From positions 1 through 64,000 of the forward strand of contig DASYCO010000020.1 in NCBI GenBank assembly GCA_036500145.1: a stretch of DNA of 64,000 nt. The letters are read 5' to 3'. Source of the DNA: CAMAVH01 sp036500145. Lineage in GTDB: Bacteria > Pseudomonadota > Alphaproteobacteria > SMXQ01. A program made the position numbers and the translations under genes. Below are positions 37,715-45,508 of the stretch, in pieces (the stretch's first letter is position 1; each line of letters opens with the position of its first letter). Under the pieces are notes generated by a model, which saw only the letters and a program-made list of their open reading frames with translations, had not been told where the DNA came from and ran no database searches.

Positions 37715-38221
37715 TTACGACGCCAATTCGGGCAGCGTCGTGAGCTGCATGATCCAGCTGTTGATGGGGACGGCGCCCGGCGCGGTGCCGGCGACGGCGG
37801 GCATGTCCTCGCTCGCCGGATCGGTGGGCCTGGCGATGGCCGCGCGCAGCAGGTCGACGCTGCCGCCGCCGGAGCCGCCGTACCCGAAGCCGCTGAGCGA
37901 GAAGCTGCTCTGCGACGCCGCAAAGGGCGTGGTGACGGGGCGGGCATAGGCCTGATCGCCCTTGCGCTCGACGTTCACGAGCGAGCCGTCGGCGCCGCGG
38001 ATGAAGTTGTTGGACGTGGAGCGGCCGAGAAGCTTGCGCTCGAGGATGACTTCCCTGTAGGCGGGGCTCATGCCGAGGCCCGAGGTGCCAGGGACGCCGG
38101 CGCCGGGATTGCCGCCGAAGGCGAAGGGCTGGTTGGATATCTGGGCGGAGGCCGCCTGGGACAGGCAAAGCAGAAACAGCGCCACAGCGGCGCCTGTGAT
38201 GGTGGAAGCGAGCGTCTTCAT
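37715..38221 (-). CDS. Secreted protein of the CsgG-linked region, unrecognised
   Basis: 168 residues with a clear signal peptide (MKTLASTITGAAVALFLL, cleavage at ASAQI). The mature protein is Gly/Ser/Pro-rich, with a conserved-looking core SNNFIRGADGSLVNVERKGDQ and a Gly-rich patch FGYGGSGGGS. It lies beside a LuxR-type regulator and a CsgG-like gene. It could be another surface fibre or holdfast-anchor component, but that is only context. No catalytic motif is visible. Confidence 0.65.
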   Translation of the reverse strand: MKTLASTITGAAVALFLLCLSQAASAQISNQPFAFGGNPGAGVPGTSGLGMSPAYREVILERKLLGRSTSNNFIRGADGSLVNVERKGDQAYARPVTTPFAASQSSFSLSGFGYGGSGGGSVDLLRAAIARPTDPASEDMPAVAGTAPGAVPINSWIMQLTTLPELAS

Positions 38222-38391
38222 GGGATCGTCCTTTTCGGCTTGATTCGGGTACGGAGCTTTCGCTCAGCCGTTCAACGAAAAAAATGGGCGTCGTGGCACC
38301 CGAATGCCACGAGTTTTCGGCATTCCTGCCATCTGCGCCGCCTTTTATCCGAAAGATCGCTTGCTGCGCGGTGGGCCGTGGCCCGTGCGCG

Positions 38392-39060
38392 TCACTCCTG
38401 CGTGCCGCCGTTGAGCCAGCCGTCCTGCGGAGCGGCGCGGACCGGCAGCGTGATCTCGCGCGCGGCGAAGACCGCTGCCTGCGTGCGGTTCTGCAGCAGC
38501 AGCTTCTTCAGCAGCGAGCGGATGAGGTATTTGACCCGGCTGACGTTGATGTGCATCGTCGCCGAGATGATGTGGTTGCTGCAGCCGTGCGCGAGAAGCC
38601 GCAGGATGCGCTGCTCGGCCGGCGACAGGGAGCGCAGCATCTCGCGGCGCAGGTTGCGTTCGATCATCATCGGCGTGAGCTGGGCCGGGATGGCCAGGTG
38701 GTCGGTCTTCATCAGGGCGATGATCGCCGGCAGCCGGTGCAGGTTGATGTGCCGGAAGATGACGCCGTCGGCGATCTGCACCGCTTCCACGATCTTCTCG
38801 ACGGTCTGCTCGTTGATCACGACGAGCAGCTTGCGGTCTGCCTTTAGGGCGCGCAGCTCGTTGGCCTTGCGGCTGCTGTAGCGCGAAAGAGCGGCGGAAT
38901 TCATGATGATGACCTCCGCCGGGTCGTCGGCGGGCGACGCCGCCGGCTCGCTGGCGGCGCCGGCCTTCGCGCGGCGCGGCGCGAGGCCGGAAACCTCGCC
39001 GGCCATGCCGAGCAGCCGTCCGATCTCGTTCTCGAGCCGGCGATCCCCGATGATGATCAT
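38392..39060 (-). CDS. LuxR-type regulator with atypical receiver-like domain
   Basis: 222 residues. The C-terminal ~65 residues are a LuxR helix-turn-helix (LSPAEQRILRLLAHGCSNHI, then VSRVKYLIRSLLKKLLLQN). The N-terminal part looks like a receiver fold, but the usual phospho-Asp strand end reads VIIMNSAAL, with Asn where Asp is expected, so it is probably not phosphorylated. ATG 39060 was preferred over the longer frame because MIIIGDRR is a receiver-type first strand. It is divergent from csgG-like and may be its CsgD-like regulator. Confidence 0.8.
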   Translation of the reverse strand: MIIIGDRRLENEIGRLLGMAGEVSGLAPRRAKAGAASEPAASPADDPAEVIIMNSAALSRYSSRKANELRALKADRKLLVVINEQTVEKIVEAVQIADGVIFRHINLHRLPAIIALMKTDHLAIPAQLTPMMIERNLRREMLRSLSPAEQRILRLLAHGCSNHIISATMHINVSRVKYLIRSLLKKLLLQNRTQAAVFAAREITLPVRAAPQDGWLNGGTQE

Positions 39061-39442
39061 CAAATACCGTCTGTTCAAGAAACTCCGCGCCGTCCGGCGC
39101 CCCTCCTCGTGAATCCCGCGTGAACCGGAGACCTCGTCGCATCGCGCCGACGATGGACGCGGGCCGAGCATAGCCGGATTTCCTTCCTGCTCGCCCACGC
39201 GTCAGCGCGGCGCGCGCGTTCATCGGGCTTATCCGAAAGAGATGGCTTCTCTCCTCTTCGCGCTTTGCGGCGCGAACGGGAAGAAGGCGCGCATAGGAAG
39301 TGCGTGAATGCGCCGCGTCATGTTCCGCAAGAGCGATTTGAGATTCGTGCCCACGCCGTATCCTGCTCGCACATCATTTGATCGCTCGTCGTACCGAAAT
39401 TCGCGACGGAGGGGGCGATCGCAAAGGAATGGGGTTCAGGCG
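39061..39442. promoter_or_regulatory. 382-base divergent region before the CsgG-like gene
   Basis: Separates the LuxR-type gene and the CsgG-like gene. Upstream in-frame extensions of both genes run into it but look non-coding (Arg-rich, no family match). It must carry both promoters. No clear sigma motif was assigned. Confidence 0.4.
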
Positions 39443-40279
39443 ATGCGATACATACAGCACACATCCGTCCTCGCTTTGGCTTTCGCGCTCGGAGCCTGCG
39501 GGACCGGCATCTATCCGTCGAACGGCGTCACGCCGAACTTCAGTTTTCCCGTGACGACCAACGAGACGCCCTACAGCAAGTGCCTGACGGGGCTGGCGGA
39601 CATTCCCGGAAACAACCTGCCTACCTTCGCCGTCGGCGAGCTGGCGGACAAGACGGGGCAGCTGTCGACCCAGACGGGCAGCGGCTACAGCACGGTTCTC
39701 TCGCAGGGCGTCTCCGAGATGATGATGAGCGCCCTCTATAAGACTCACAAGGTCCGCATGGTCGAGCGCTTCGACCTGCGCGTGCCCCTGGCGGAGATGC
39801 GGATGACGGAGCAGGGGCTCGTCACGCGCCAGAGCGGCACGCAACGCGGCGCGATCCGCGGCAGCGACTTCGTCGTCGTCGGGGCCTTGACCGAACTCAA
39901 CTACAACATCGTCAGCGAAGGCGCCCGCCTTGCGATCGGAGGGATCGGCGGCGGCGCGAGGACCGTGGTGATCAACGTCGCGCTCGACATGCGCGTGATC
40001 AACTCGCGCTCGTTCGACGTCAGCTACATCGCCGCGCTTCAGAAGCAGATCTATGGCTACGAAGTGGAAGCGAACGTGTTTCGCTTCTTCGGCAACCAGC
40101 TCGTCGAGTTCGATGCGGGACGGATTCAAAACGAACCGCTTCAGCTCGGCGTCCGGTCCGTCGTCGAGATGGGGGTCTACCAAATCATGACGGAATTCCT
40201 TGGCCTTCCCGGGACGCAGGACTGCGCTCTCGTGCAGGCCAATCAATACAACGACTACTTAACCCATAAGGAGACTTAA
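39443..40279 (+). CDS. CsgG/HfaB-type outer-membrane secretion lipoprotein
   Basis: 278 residues, the normal CsgG length. The lipobox is GACG after a short hydrophobic leader (Cys at about 17). Features of the CsgG family include FAVGELADKTGQLS, an MVERFDL strand, GSDFVVVGALTELNYNI and the C-terminal FRFFGNQLVEFDAG. CsgG forms the outer-membrane pore for curli subunits; HfaB is its alphaproteobacterial homologue for holdfast anchors. The next gene starts two bases after its stop with a strong AAGGAGA site. Confidence 0.88.
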   Translation: MRYIQHTSVLALAFALGACGTGIYPSNGVTPNFSFPVTTNETPYSKCLTGLADIPGNNLPTFAVGELADKTGQLSTQTGSGYSTVLSQGVSEMMMSALYKTHKVRMVERFDLRVPLAEMRMTEQGLVTRQSGTQRGAIRGSDFVVVGALTELNYNIVSEGARLAIGGIGGGARTVVINVALDMRVINSRSFDVSYIAALQKQIYGYEVEANVFRFFGNQLVEFDAGRIQNEPLQLGVRSVVEMGVYQIMTEFLGLPGTQDCALVQANQYNDYLTHKET

Positions 40280-40281
40280 CA

Positions 40282-41061
40282 ATGTCTAGCAATCTGAAGA
40301 TGGCGCTTCTGGCCGGGGCGGCCGGCATCGCGATGGCGACGGGCTTTGCCGCCGCTCCCGCGAACGCCTTCGACCGCACCTACTGGACGTTCAAGCTCGA
40401 TATCGAGCCCTGCGTCGACATCAACGTGAACCTCGACCCGGACTCGCTGACCACCGTCGAAGTCGAGCAGAGCTCGATCGGCGACATCTCGGCGATCTCG
40501 GTCGTGAAGAACATCAGCATCGCGCAGCCCGAAGTGGGCGGCGGTGACTATGGTCACGGCAACAGCCATGGCAACAGCCACGGCAACGACCATGGCAACA
40601 ACAACAACGACCCGGTCCCGCCGATGGACGCCCTGACCGAACTCGGCCAGATCGTCAGCACCGCGACGGCCGTTGCCAACAACGTCAACGTCGACGCCTT
40701 CACGGAAGGCCTGTTCGCCGACATCAGCCAGTCGGCTTCGGGCGGCTACCACAGCAGCGGCACGGTCCTCGCCAAGTCGAAGGTCGTGGACATCGATGAC
40801 CTGATGGTCGACAGCTCGGCGACTGCCGTGTCGAACAACATCAACCTGTCGATCGATCCGGGCTCCGTGATCGCCAACACCTCCATCGTCGCGAATCTGT
40901 CTCAGACGAGCAACATGGACGTGACCGCGAAGTCGATCGTCAAGAACGTGACCTTGACGAACTTCTCGGGCCTCGGCTCCCTGACGAGCCCGGTGATCAG
41001 CTCCGTCGCCACCGCCGTTGGCAACAATGTCAACGTCGGCGTGACGGTTCCGACGCCGTAA
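40282..41061 (+). CDS. Secreted Asn-rich repeat protein, curlin/holdfast-anchor-like
   Basis: 259 residues with a signal peptide (cleavage at ANAFD, residue ~30). Three imperfect repeats end in TATAVANNVNV (127-137), SATAVSNNINL (179-189) and VATAVGNNVNV (242-252). Each is preceded by a Gln-Ser/Thr strand and a K-S-x-V-x-N/D-V-like strand (ISVVKNISI, AKSKVVDIDDL, AKSIVKNVTL). Residues 91-110 are a Gly-His-Asn tract. Ladder-like repeats right behind a CsgG-type gene suggest a secreted fibre subunit or anchor (HfaD-like); this is inference. Confidence 0.78.
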   Translation: MSSNLKMALLAGAAGIAMATGFAAAPANAFDRTYWTFKLDIEPCVDINVNLDPDSLTTVEVEQSSIGDISAISVVKNISIAQPEVGGGDYGHGNSHGNSHGNDHGNNNNDPVPPMDALTELGQIVSTATAVANNVNVDAFTEGLFADISQSASGGYHSSGTVLAKSKVVDIDDLMVDSSATAVSNNINLSIDPGSVIANTSIVANLSQTSNMDVTAKSIVKNVTLTNFSGLGSLTSPVISSVATAVGNNVNVGVTVPTP

Positions 41062-41067
41062 TGCTAC

Positions 41068-41108
41068 GCGCCGGAGCCGGCGAAAGCCGTCTCCGGCGCT
41101 TCTTTCTT
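41068..41108 (+). terminator. Attenuator-like hairpin between the two repeat-protein genes
   Basis: GCGCCGGAG (41068-41076) pairs with CTCCGGCGC (41091-41099), with an inner CGGC/GCCG stem and GAAA loop, followed by TTCTTTCTT. It lies seven bases after the first gene's stop and 37 before the next start, so it may set the ratio of the two products. Confidence 0.75.
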
Positions 41109-41144
41109 CGACATGCACTCACGCTTTCATTCGGGAGATTCGCC

Positions 41145-41534
41145 ATGACGTTCAAATCGCTTCTCATCCTGGCCGGCGCGGCTCTCGCGACAGGCCTGGT
41201 GGCCGCGCCCGCGGTGGCGCAGGTCATGGGCAACGGCCCCTACAGCTTTCCCGCCCGCAACAATTCCTTCGCGGCGCAGGCGCAGATCACGCAGCGCCTG
41301 AACGCCAACGGCGGTTCCGGCAGCGGCATGGATGCGCTGAACCAGTACATCTACAACTCGTCGTCGACCGCGATCGGCAACTACAGCAACGTGACGGTCG
41401 GCGACAACGCGAATGCCAACGTCAACGGCGACCAGGACAGCACGGGCAGCCAGGATTCCGAGGCCACCACCGAGCTCAAGTCGAAGACGAAGGTCACCAA
41501 CAACAACCCGCCGCCGCCGGCGACGACCCCGTAA
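41145..41534 (+). CDS. Small secreted protein with one curlin-like motif (HfaA-like)
   Basis: 129 residues with a signal peptide (MTFKSLLILAGAALATGLVA, cleavage at AVAQV). The mature part contains SSSTAIGNYSNVTVGDNANA, which resembles the ATAV-NN-NV units of the previous protein, then an Asp/Asn/Ser-rich tract and a Lys/Thr strand, ending in a Pro run. The composition and position suggest a minor fibre subunit or anchor exported through the CsgG-like pore. GGGAG precedes ATG 41145. Confidence 0.75.
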   Translation: MTFKSLLILAGAALATGLVAAPAVAQVMGNGPYSFPARNNSFAAQAQITQRLNANGGSGSGMDALNQYIYNSSSTAIGNYSNVTVGDNANANVNGDQDSTGSQDSEATTELKSKTKVTNNNPPPPATTP

Positions 41535-41612
41535 TGGCGCCGATGCGCGTCGGCGTGGCTTCATCCGGCCTGGCCCTGCGGCCCGGCGCGTAACATTCGT
41601 GGAAGGTGAGAC

Positions 41613-42611
41613 ATGAAACCCGTTCAGCTTGCGATCTTCACGGCGTTGGGCCTGCTCGTGGCGATGGAGACGTCCGCCGCGCAGAATGCGGCGAAGCCGG
41701 CCGCGCTGAGCGCCACGAAGGCGAACGACAAGCTGTCGCCGCTGCAGCTGATCGCGTCGGCGGACGCCGGCAACGCCGAAGCGGAGTACGCTGCGGCGGC
41801 CCTCATCCTGCTCGGCGGCATGCCGTCGACCGCGCATCCCGCCCTGCTGGATCCGGCGAAGGCGGACGCTCTGGCCGTGAAGTACCTCGTCGACGCGTCG
41901 ACCAAGGGAAACGCCCCGGCGCAGTACCTTCTGGGCACGCTCTACCTGTCGGGGCGCGGCGTGACGATGGACGCCTTGCGCGCCAAGTCGCTGTTCACCA
42001 CGGCCGCCGACGCGGGCAACACCGACGCGCAGAACGCGCTGGGGCAGATGCTGCGCAAGGGCCTGGCCGGCGCCCGCGACGACAAGGGTGCGGCGGCCTG
42101 GTTCGAGAAGGCGTCGTCGCAAGGCAACATGCTGGCGCTGACGAACCTCGGCTACATGTATAGCAACGGCCTCGGCGTGCCGAAGGACGAGAAGAAGGCG
42201 CTCGACATGACGGTGCGCGCCGCCGCGGCGGAGGTCGAGGAAGCGCAGCACAACCTGGGCTGGATGTACCAGCAGGGCAAGGGCGTCGCGCAGAGCACGC
42301 CGGATGCGGTGAGCTGGTATCGCCGCGCCGCCGAGCAGGGCTATTCGCCCTCGGCGCTGAACGTCGGCTTCATCTACGCCAAGGGAGAGGCGGGCGGCGA
42401 CATTCGCGACCAGATGGTGGAGGCCGTGAAGTGGTTCGCGCTCGCGGGAACCTCGAGCGACGACGCGATACGCGACACGGCGAAGAAGGCGATTGCCTAC
42501 GTCGCCGAGCGCGTTCCGCCGGAGGTGATGCTTGACGGCAGCGAAGCTGCGCAGAAGTGGATGCTGAAGCGCCAGATGGGCGGGGTCACGACGTCGGCCA
42601 ACACGAAGTGA
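41613..42611 (+). CDS. Secreted Sel1-like repeat protein
   Basis: 332 residues with a signal peptide (cleavage around SAAQ) and at least five Sel1-type helical repeats of about 36 residues, such as AQYLLGTLYLSGRGVTMDAL, ALTNLGYMYSNGLGVPKDEK and AQHNLGWMYQQGKGVAQSTP. Such repeats make solenoids that bind proteins. It lies in the CsgG-linked locus on the same strand, 78 bases after the small fibre-like gene, so it may act in assembly or anchoring. Confidence 0.85.
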   Translation: MKPVQLAIFTALGLLVAMETSAAQNAAKPAALSATKANDKLSPLQLIASADAGNAEAEYAAAALILLGGMPSTAHPALLDPAKADALAVKYLVDASTKGNAPAQYLLGTLYLSGRGVTMDALRAKSLFTTAADAGNTDAQNALGQMLRKGLAGARDDKGAAAWFEKASSQGNMLALTNLGYMYSNGLGVPKDEKKALDMTVRAAAAEVEEAQHNLGWMYQQGKGVAQSTPDAVSWYRRAAEQGYSPSALNVGFIYAKGEAGGDIRDQMVEAVKWFALAGTSSDDAIRDTAKKAIAYVAERVPPEVMLDGSEAAQKWMLKRQMGGVTTSANTK

Positions 42612-43199
42612 TTCGGATTCCGTGAGAGTTAAAAAAGAGTTCCTTGAGCGTCAAAAAATATGCGCACTCATATTCCTAAAATTCATTTCAAATTGAATCT
42701 ATCTCCCAAGTCATTGACATATCATCGTATGCAGCGCTTTGGACGCGAATATAGAATTTACAAGAACAATTAACCTGCAATCTGAAATCTGCTATAACAG
42801 ACATAAGAATGCAGCTGGCATGACCAGCGCACCCGGGGACCGCGAGAGACGTTCTGGAACTTTTTGGCGGAAGCATCGTCGCAGTGCTTCCGCGTGGACT
42901 TGCGTCCGTATCAGCGCCTGCGTTCTTTCGTGGCCGTCGCCTTCTTTCGAGCAGTCCGTCGCATTCTTTAGAGACGATCTTTTGATCGTCGAAGGGCGCA
43001 AACGAAAAAAGTCCTAACTCGAATTCGTCTGCTTTTCCACGAATGATAGTTTTCCAATAAATAAGAAATCGGCGACCCTCATTTTTGTGACCCGGGGCGT
43101 GATCGATACGGAAATTCGCGTTATTCGCGTCACCAGTTAGTAGCTTCTCGTACATGAGTGCACTGCACGGGATGCCTAGAACGGCATCAAGGGGGAACT
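42612..43199. promoter_or_regulatory. 588-base AT-rich region upstream of the LuxR regulator
   Basis: Markedly more AT-rich than the rest of the window, especially 42620-42810. Short open frames on both strands have no credible start or family. A TTGACA at 42714 lacks a well-spaced -10. It probably holds the promoter of the regulator at 43200, and could be a region of transferred DNA or a silencer target. Confidence 0.45.
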
Positions 43200-43880
43200 A
43201 TGACCGAAGCGAATGGGGCAAAACCGCGGACCTCGACGTTGATCATCGAGGGCAACCGGTTGTTTCGTGAGGGACTCAAATATCTTCTGGCCGGATCGCA
43301 ATTCGAAATCCGATTGGAAGCCGATTCTTTCGAAAGCGCGAATGACAGCATACGAGAAGGGTTCCTGCCGGAACTCATCGTCCTCGACTTCCAGGACGAC
43401 GACGGCCTGGCCGTCGAGAACATCAGGCACTTGCGGGGAAACTTGCGTCACGCCCGCATCGTGGTGCTGACCTACAGCCTCTCGGCCAAGAAACTGGCCA
43501 AGGCGCTCGAGGCCGGCGCCGACTCCTATCTCCTGAGCGACATGTCGCCGGAAGCCTTGATCCAATCGCTCGCCTTGACGATGCTCGGCGAGAAGGTGTT
43601 TCCGACGAATCTCGCCAAGCTGCTGATCGACGGTCGCATCGACTTCGCGAACGGGGATCGGCCGTTCTCCTCCGGCACTCTGTCGGAGCGGGAGATACAG
43701 ATCCTGCGTTGCCTGGCGAACGGCGATCCCAACAAGATGATCGCCAATCGCCTGAACATCACCGAGGCGACGGTAAAGGTCCATCTCAAGGGCCTGCTGC
43801 GCAAGATCAACGTCTGCAACCGCACGCAAGCCGCCATCTGGGCGGTGGGCCAAGGCATCGACAAGTCTATGGCGAAGTAG
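43200..43880 (+). CDS. LuxR/NarL-type response regulator
   Basis: 226 residues. The N-terminal receiver domain has its phospho-acceptor Asp in LIVLDFQDDDG, but the first acidic pair is weak (TLIIEGNRLF rather than DDH). The C-terminal LuxR helix-turn-helix is LSEREIQILRCLANGDPNKM...TEATVKVHLKGLLRKINV. AGGGGG lies before ATG 43200. It is strongly similar to the truncated regulator at the right edge of the window. No cognate kinase is adjacent; it may control the CsgG-linked genes to its left. Confidence 0.88.
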   Translation: MTEANGAKPRTSTLIIEGNRLFREGLKYLLAGSQFEIRLEADSFESANDSIREGFLPELIVLDFQDDDGLAVENIRHLRGNLRHARIVVLTYSLSAKKLAKALEAGADSYLLSDMSPEALIQSLALTMLGEKVFPTNLAKLLIDGRIDFANGDRPFSSGTLSEREIQILRCLANGDPNKMIANRLNITEATVKVHLKGLLRKINVCNRTQAAIWAVGQGIDKSMAK

Positions 43881-44048
43881 CCAGCCGATCCGTCTTCGCT
43901 GCGGCGTCGGCCACGCGGCCGGCGCCCGCAGCGGCGGTTCCGCCCGCAAGTTCCGTATTCCTCCCAGGCACCGCCGCGGCATTCTGCATGTGCAGAGATT
44001 GCCACATCCATGCCCGCCGTTTGCCACGGCGGGTTCCTCGTCGTCTCA

Positions 44049-44072
44049 GGAACGATCCGACCTCCCGTCGTT
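44049..44072 (+). promoter_or_regulatory. EcfG-like promoter, copy 1
   Basis: GGAAC (44049-44053), a 15-base spacer and CGTT (44069-44072), 36 bases before the start codon. The alphaproteobacterial general stress sigma factor recognises GGAAC and CGTT with a spacer usually given as 16-17, so this one is slightly short. Confidence 0.5.
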
Positions 44073-44108
44073 TATCCAGTGAGACTTACATGTAATGAGG
44101 AGGAACGA

Positions 44109-44384
44109 ATGAAACGTTTCATGATTTCTGCGGCTGCGACGGCCTTGCTGCTCGGCACTGCCGGCATGGCGATGGCCGACGACGACAGCGGCGACAAGGC
44201 GCAGCAGATGCAGAGCGCCACCGAAGTCCAGACGCTGCTGCAATCCAAGGGCTACAGCCAGGTGAACTCGGTGCGGACCGGCAACGCGGACGGCAAGGTG
44301 CATGCCACCGCCGTGAGGAACGGCAAGCCGGTGAACGTCGAGATCGACATGAACACCGGCAGCGTCATCGAGACGTCGCACTGA
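44109..44384 (+). CDS. Small secreted PepSY-like protein, copy 1
   Basis: 91 residues: a signal peptide (cleavage at AMADD), an acidic linker DDDSGDKAQQ, then a short PepSY-like alpha-beta unit (VQTLLQSKGYSQVNSVRTGN...VNVEIDMNTGSVIE). PepSY domains often restrain peptidases or bind metal, but tiny single-domain versions are uncharacterised. GAGGAGGAACGA upstream fixes ATG 44109. The second copy lies 75 bases downstream. Confidence 0.85.
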   Translation: MKRFMISAAATALLLGTAGMAMADDDSGDKAQQMQSATEVQTLLQSKGYSQVNSVRTGNADGKVHATAVRNGKPVNVEIDMNTGSVIETSH

Positions 44385-44399
44385 CGCCATTCCTATCCA

Positions 44400-44423
44400 G
44401 GAACGATCTGATCTCCGGTCGTT
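44400..44423 (+). promoter_or_regulatory. EcfG-like promoter, copy 2
   Basis: GGAAC (44400-44404), a 15-base spacer and CGTT (44420-44423), 35 bases before the start codon. The two elements are conserved in both copies although several spacer bases differ. Confidence 0.5.
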
Positions 44424-44458
44424 TACCGAACGAGACCACATTTGAGAAGGAGGAACGA

Positions 44459-44731
44459 ATGAAACGTTTCATGATTTCCGCGGCCGCGACGGCCTTGCTG
44501 CTCGGCACTGCCGGCATGGCGATGGCCGACGACGACAGCGGCGACAAGGCGCAGCAGATGCAAAGCACCACGGAAGTGCAGACGCTGCTGTCGTCGAAGG
44601 GCTACAGCAATGTCAGCGCGGTCCAGACGGGCAGGCCGGACGGCAAGGTGCGCGCCAGCGCCATGAAGGACGGCAAGCCGGTCAACCTTGAGATCGACAT
44701 GCAGACAGGCGGCATTATCGAGACGAAGTAA
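44459..44731 (+). CDS. Small secreted PepSY-like protein, copy 2
   Basis: 90 residues. The signal peptide and acidic linker are nearly the same as in the first copy; the PepSY-like unit has diverged (SSKGYSNVSAVQTGRPDGKV, NLEIDMQTGGIIETK). Both copies are intact, so both may be functional with slightly different ligands. A terminator follows 21 bases after the stop. Confidence 0.85.
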   Translation: MKRFMISAAATALLLGTAGMAMADDDSGDKAQQMQSTTEVQTLLSSKGYSNVSAVQTGRPDGKVRASAMKDGKPVNLEIDMQTGGIIETK

Positions 44732-44752
44732 CGCCTGACCTCTCGCAAGGTG

Positions 44753-44785
44753 AAGGGCGCGCCCATGCGGTGCGCCCTTTTCTTA
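44753..44785 (+). terminator. Terminator after the duplicated PepSY-like genes
   Basis: AAGGGCGC (44753-44760) pairs with GCGCCCTT (44772-44779), followed by TTTCTT. Confidence 0.8.
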
Positions 44786-44857
44786 TGGGGGCCTTCCCGT
44801 GCCGATCCTTGCCAAAATGCAGTCTTCCCCGCGCTGGGATTCGGGAACGCGGAAGTT

Positions 44858-45463
44858 ATGATGCGCCGTCATCTTTTCCGGGATTTTATGGCTCGACAGA
44901 TTCGACAGGCCAGCTGTCTGCTGGCTTATGCCTTCGTGGCGCTGGCCTTGGGCGCAGGCGCTGCCGACGCGCAGAGCTGGCTCAACAACCTGACGAACCC
45001 GGGTGGTCCGGCCCCGGCGGACAATGTGCAGGTCGCCATGGCCGAGGGCCGCCAGATCGCCGGCTAAGGCGGCAAGTGCGTCCATGTCGAGGGCGAGATG
45101 CGCTCCGGCGGCCTGCTCGTGATGCGCGACTGCGATCCCAATTCGGTCAATCAGCGCTTCAAGTTCGAGAACGGCAATCTCAAGACCTCCGTACGCATCG
45201 CCAGCCCGAGCGGCTGGCTTCCCATGTGCGTCGCTTCCGTCGCCCAGGAACGCCTAGCGCTGCAAAGCTGCAACGGCATAGGCGTGATGGGCGCCATCGG
45301 CGCCAATCCGATCGGGCAGCAGTGGGCGATCAACGGCCGCGAGATTCGCCGCGCCGACGGGGCCTTCTGCCTCGACGTCTACAAGGCGCAGACGAGCAAC
45401 GGCACCCCCGTCATCTATTTCAAGTGCAACGGCGACGGCAACTAGCAGTGGGGCTGGCGCTGA
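44858..45463 (+). pseudogene. Decayed secreted ricin-type lectin-like gene
   Basis: One continuous frame carries a signal peptide (LAYAFVALALGAGAADAQSW) and a beta-trefoil-like domain (GGKCVHVEG, MRDCDPNSVNQRFKFENGNL, CNGIGVMGAIGANPIGQQW). It is broken by TAA at 45065-45067 and by TAG at 45443-45445; after the second stop the frame continues QWGWR and ends at TGA 45461. GN-stop-QW fits a lost Gln codon (CAG to TAG) in a QxW motif. ATG 44858 follows GGAAG. A secreted carbohydrate-binding protein is the likely ancestor. Confidence 0.75.
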
Positions 45464-45508
45464 CCGACATTCGCCATCCATTCAAACGTTGAAGGATTAG
45501 AGAGACTG

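Larger units (their letters stand above)
44048..44384 (+). repeat. Tandem duplication, copy 1 (promoter plus gene)
   Basis: Begins with AGGAACGATC, includes the gene at 44109, and is matched by 44399-44731. The first ~35 codons are nearly identical between copies, and the 5' flank is also conserved. Confidence 0.85.
44399..44731 (+). repeat. Tandem duplication, copy 2 (promoter plus gene)
   Basis: Repeats 44048-44384 including the GGAAC/CGTT element, ribosome site and gene. Divergence is concentrated in the 3' half of the coding part. Confidence 0.85.

Noticed and set aside
40552..40611. Short periodic DNA repeat considered as a CRISPR-like array
   Set aside because: The period is 9-12 bases and encodes a Gly-His-Asn tract in a coding frame; no spacers.
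42688..43155. 155-residue minus-strand open frame in the AT-rich region
   Set aside because: No ribosome site, no domain and low-complexity sequence; probably chance.
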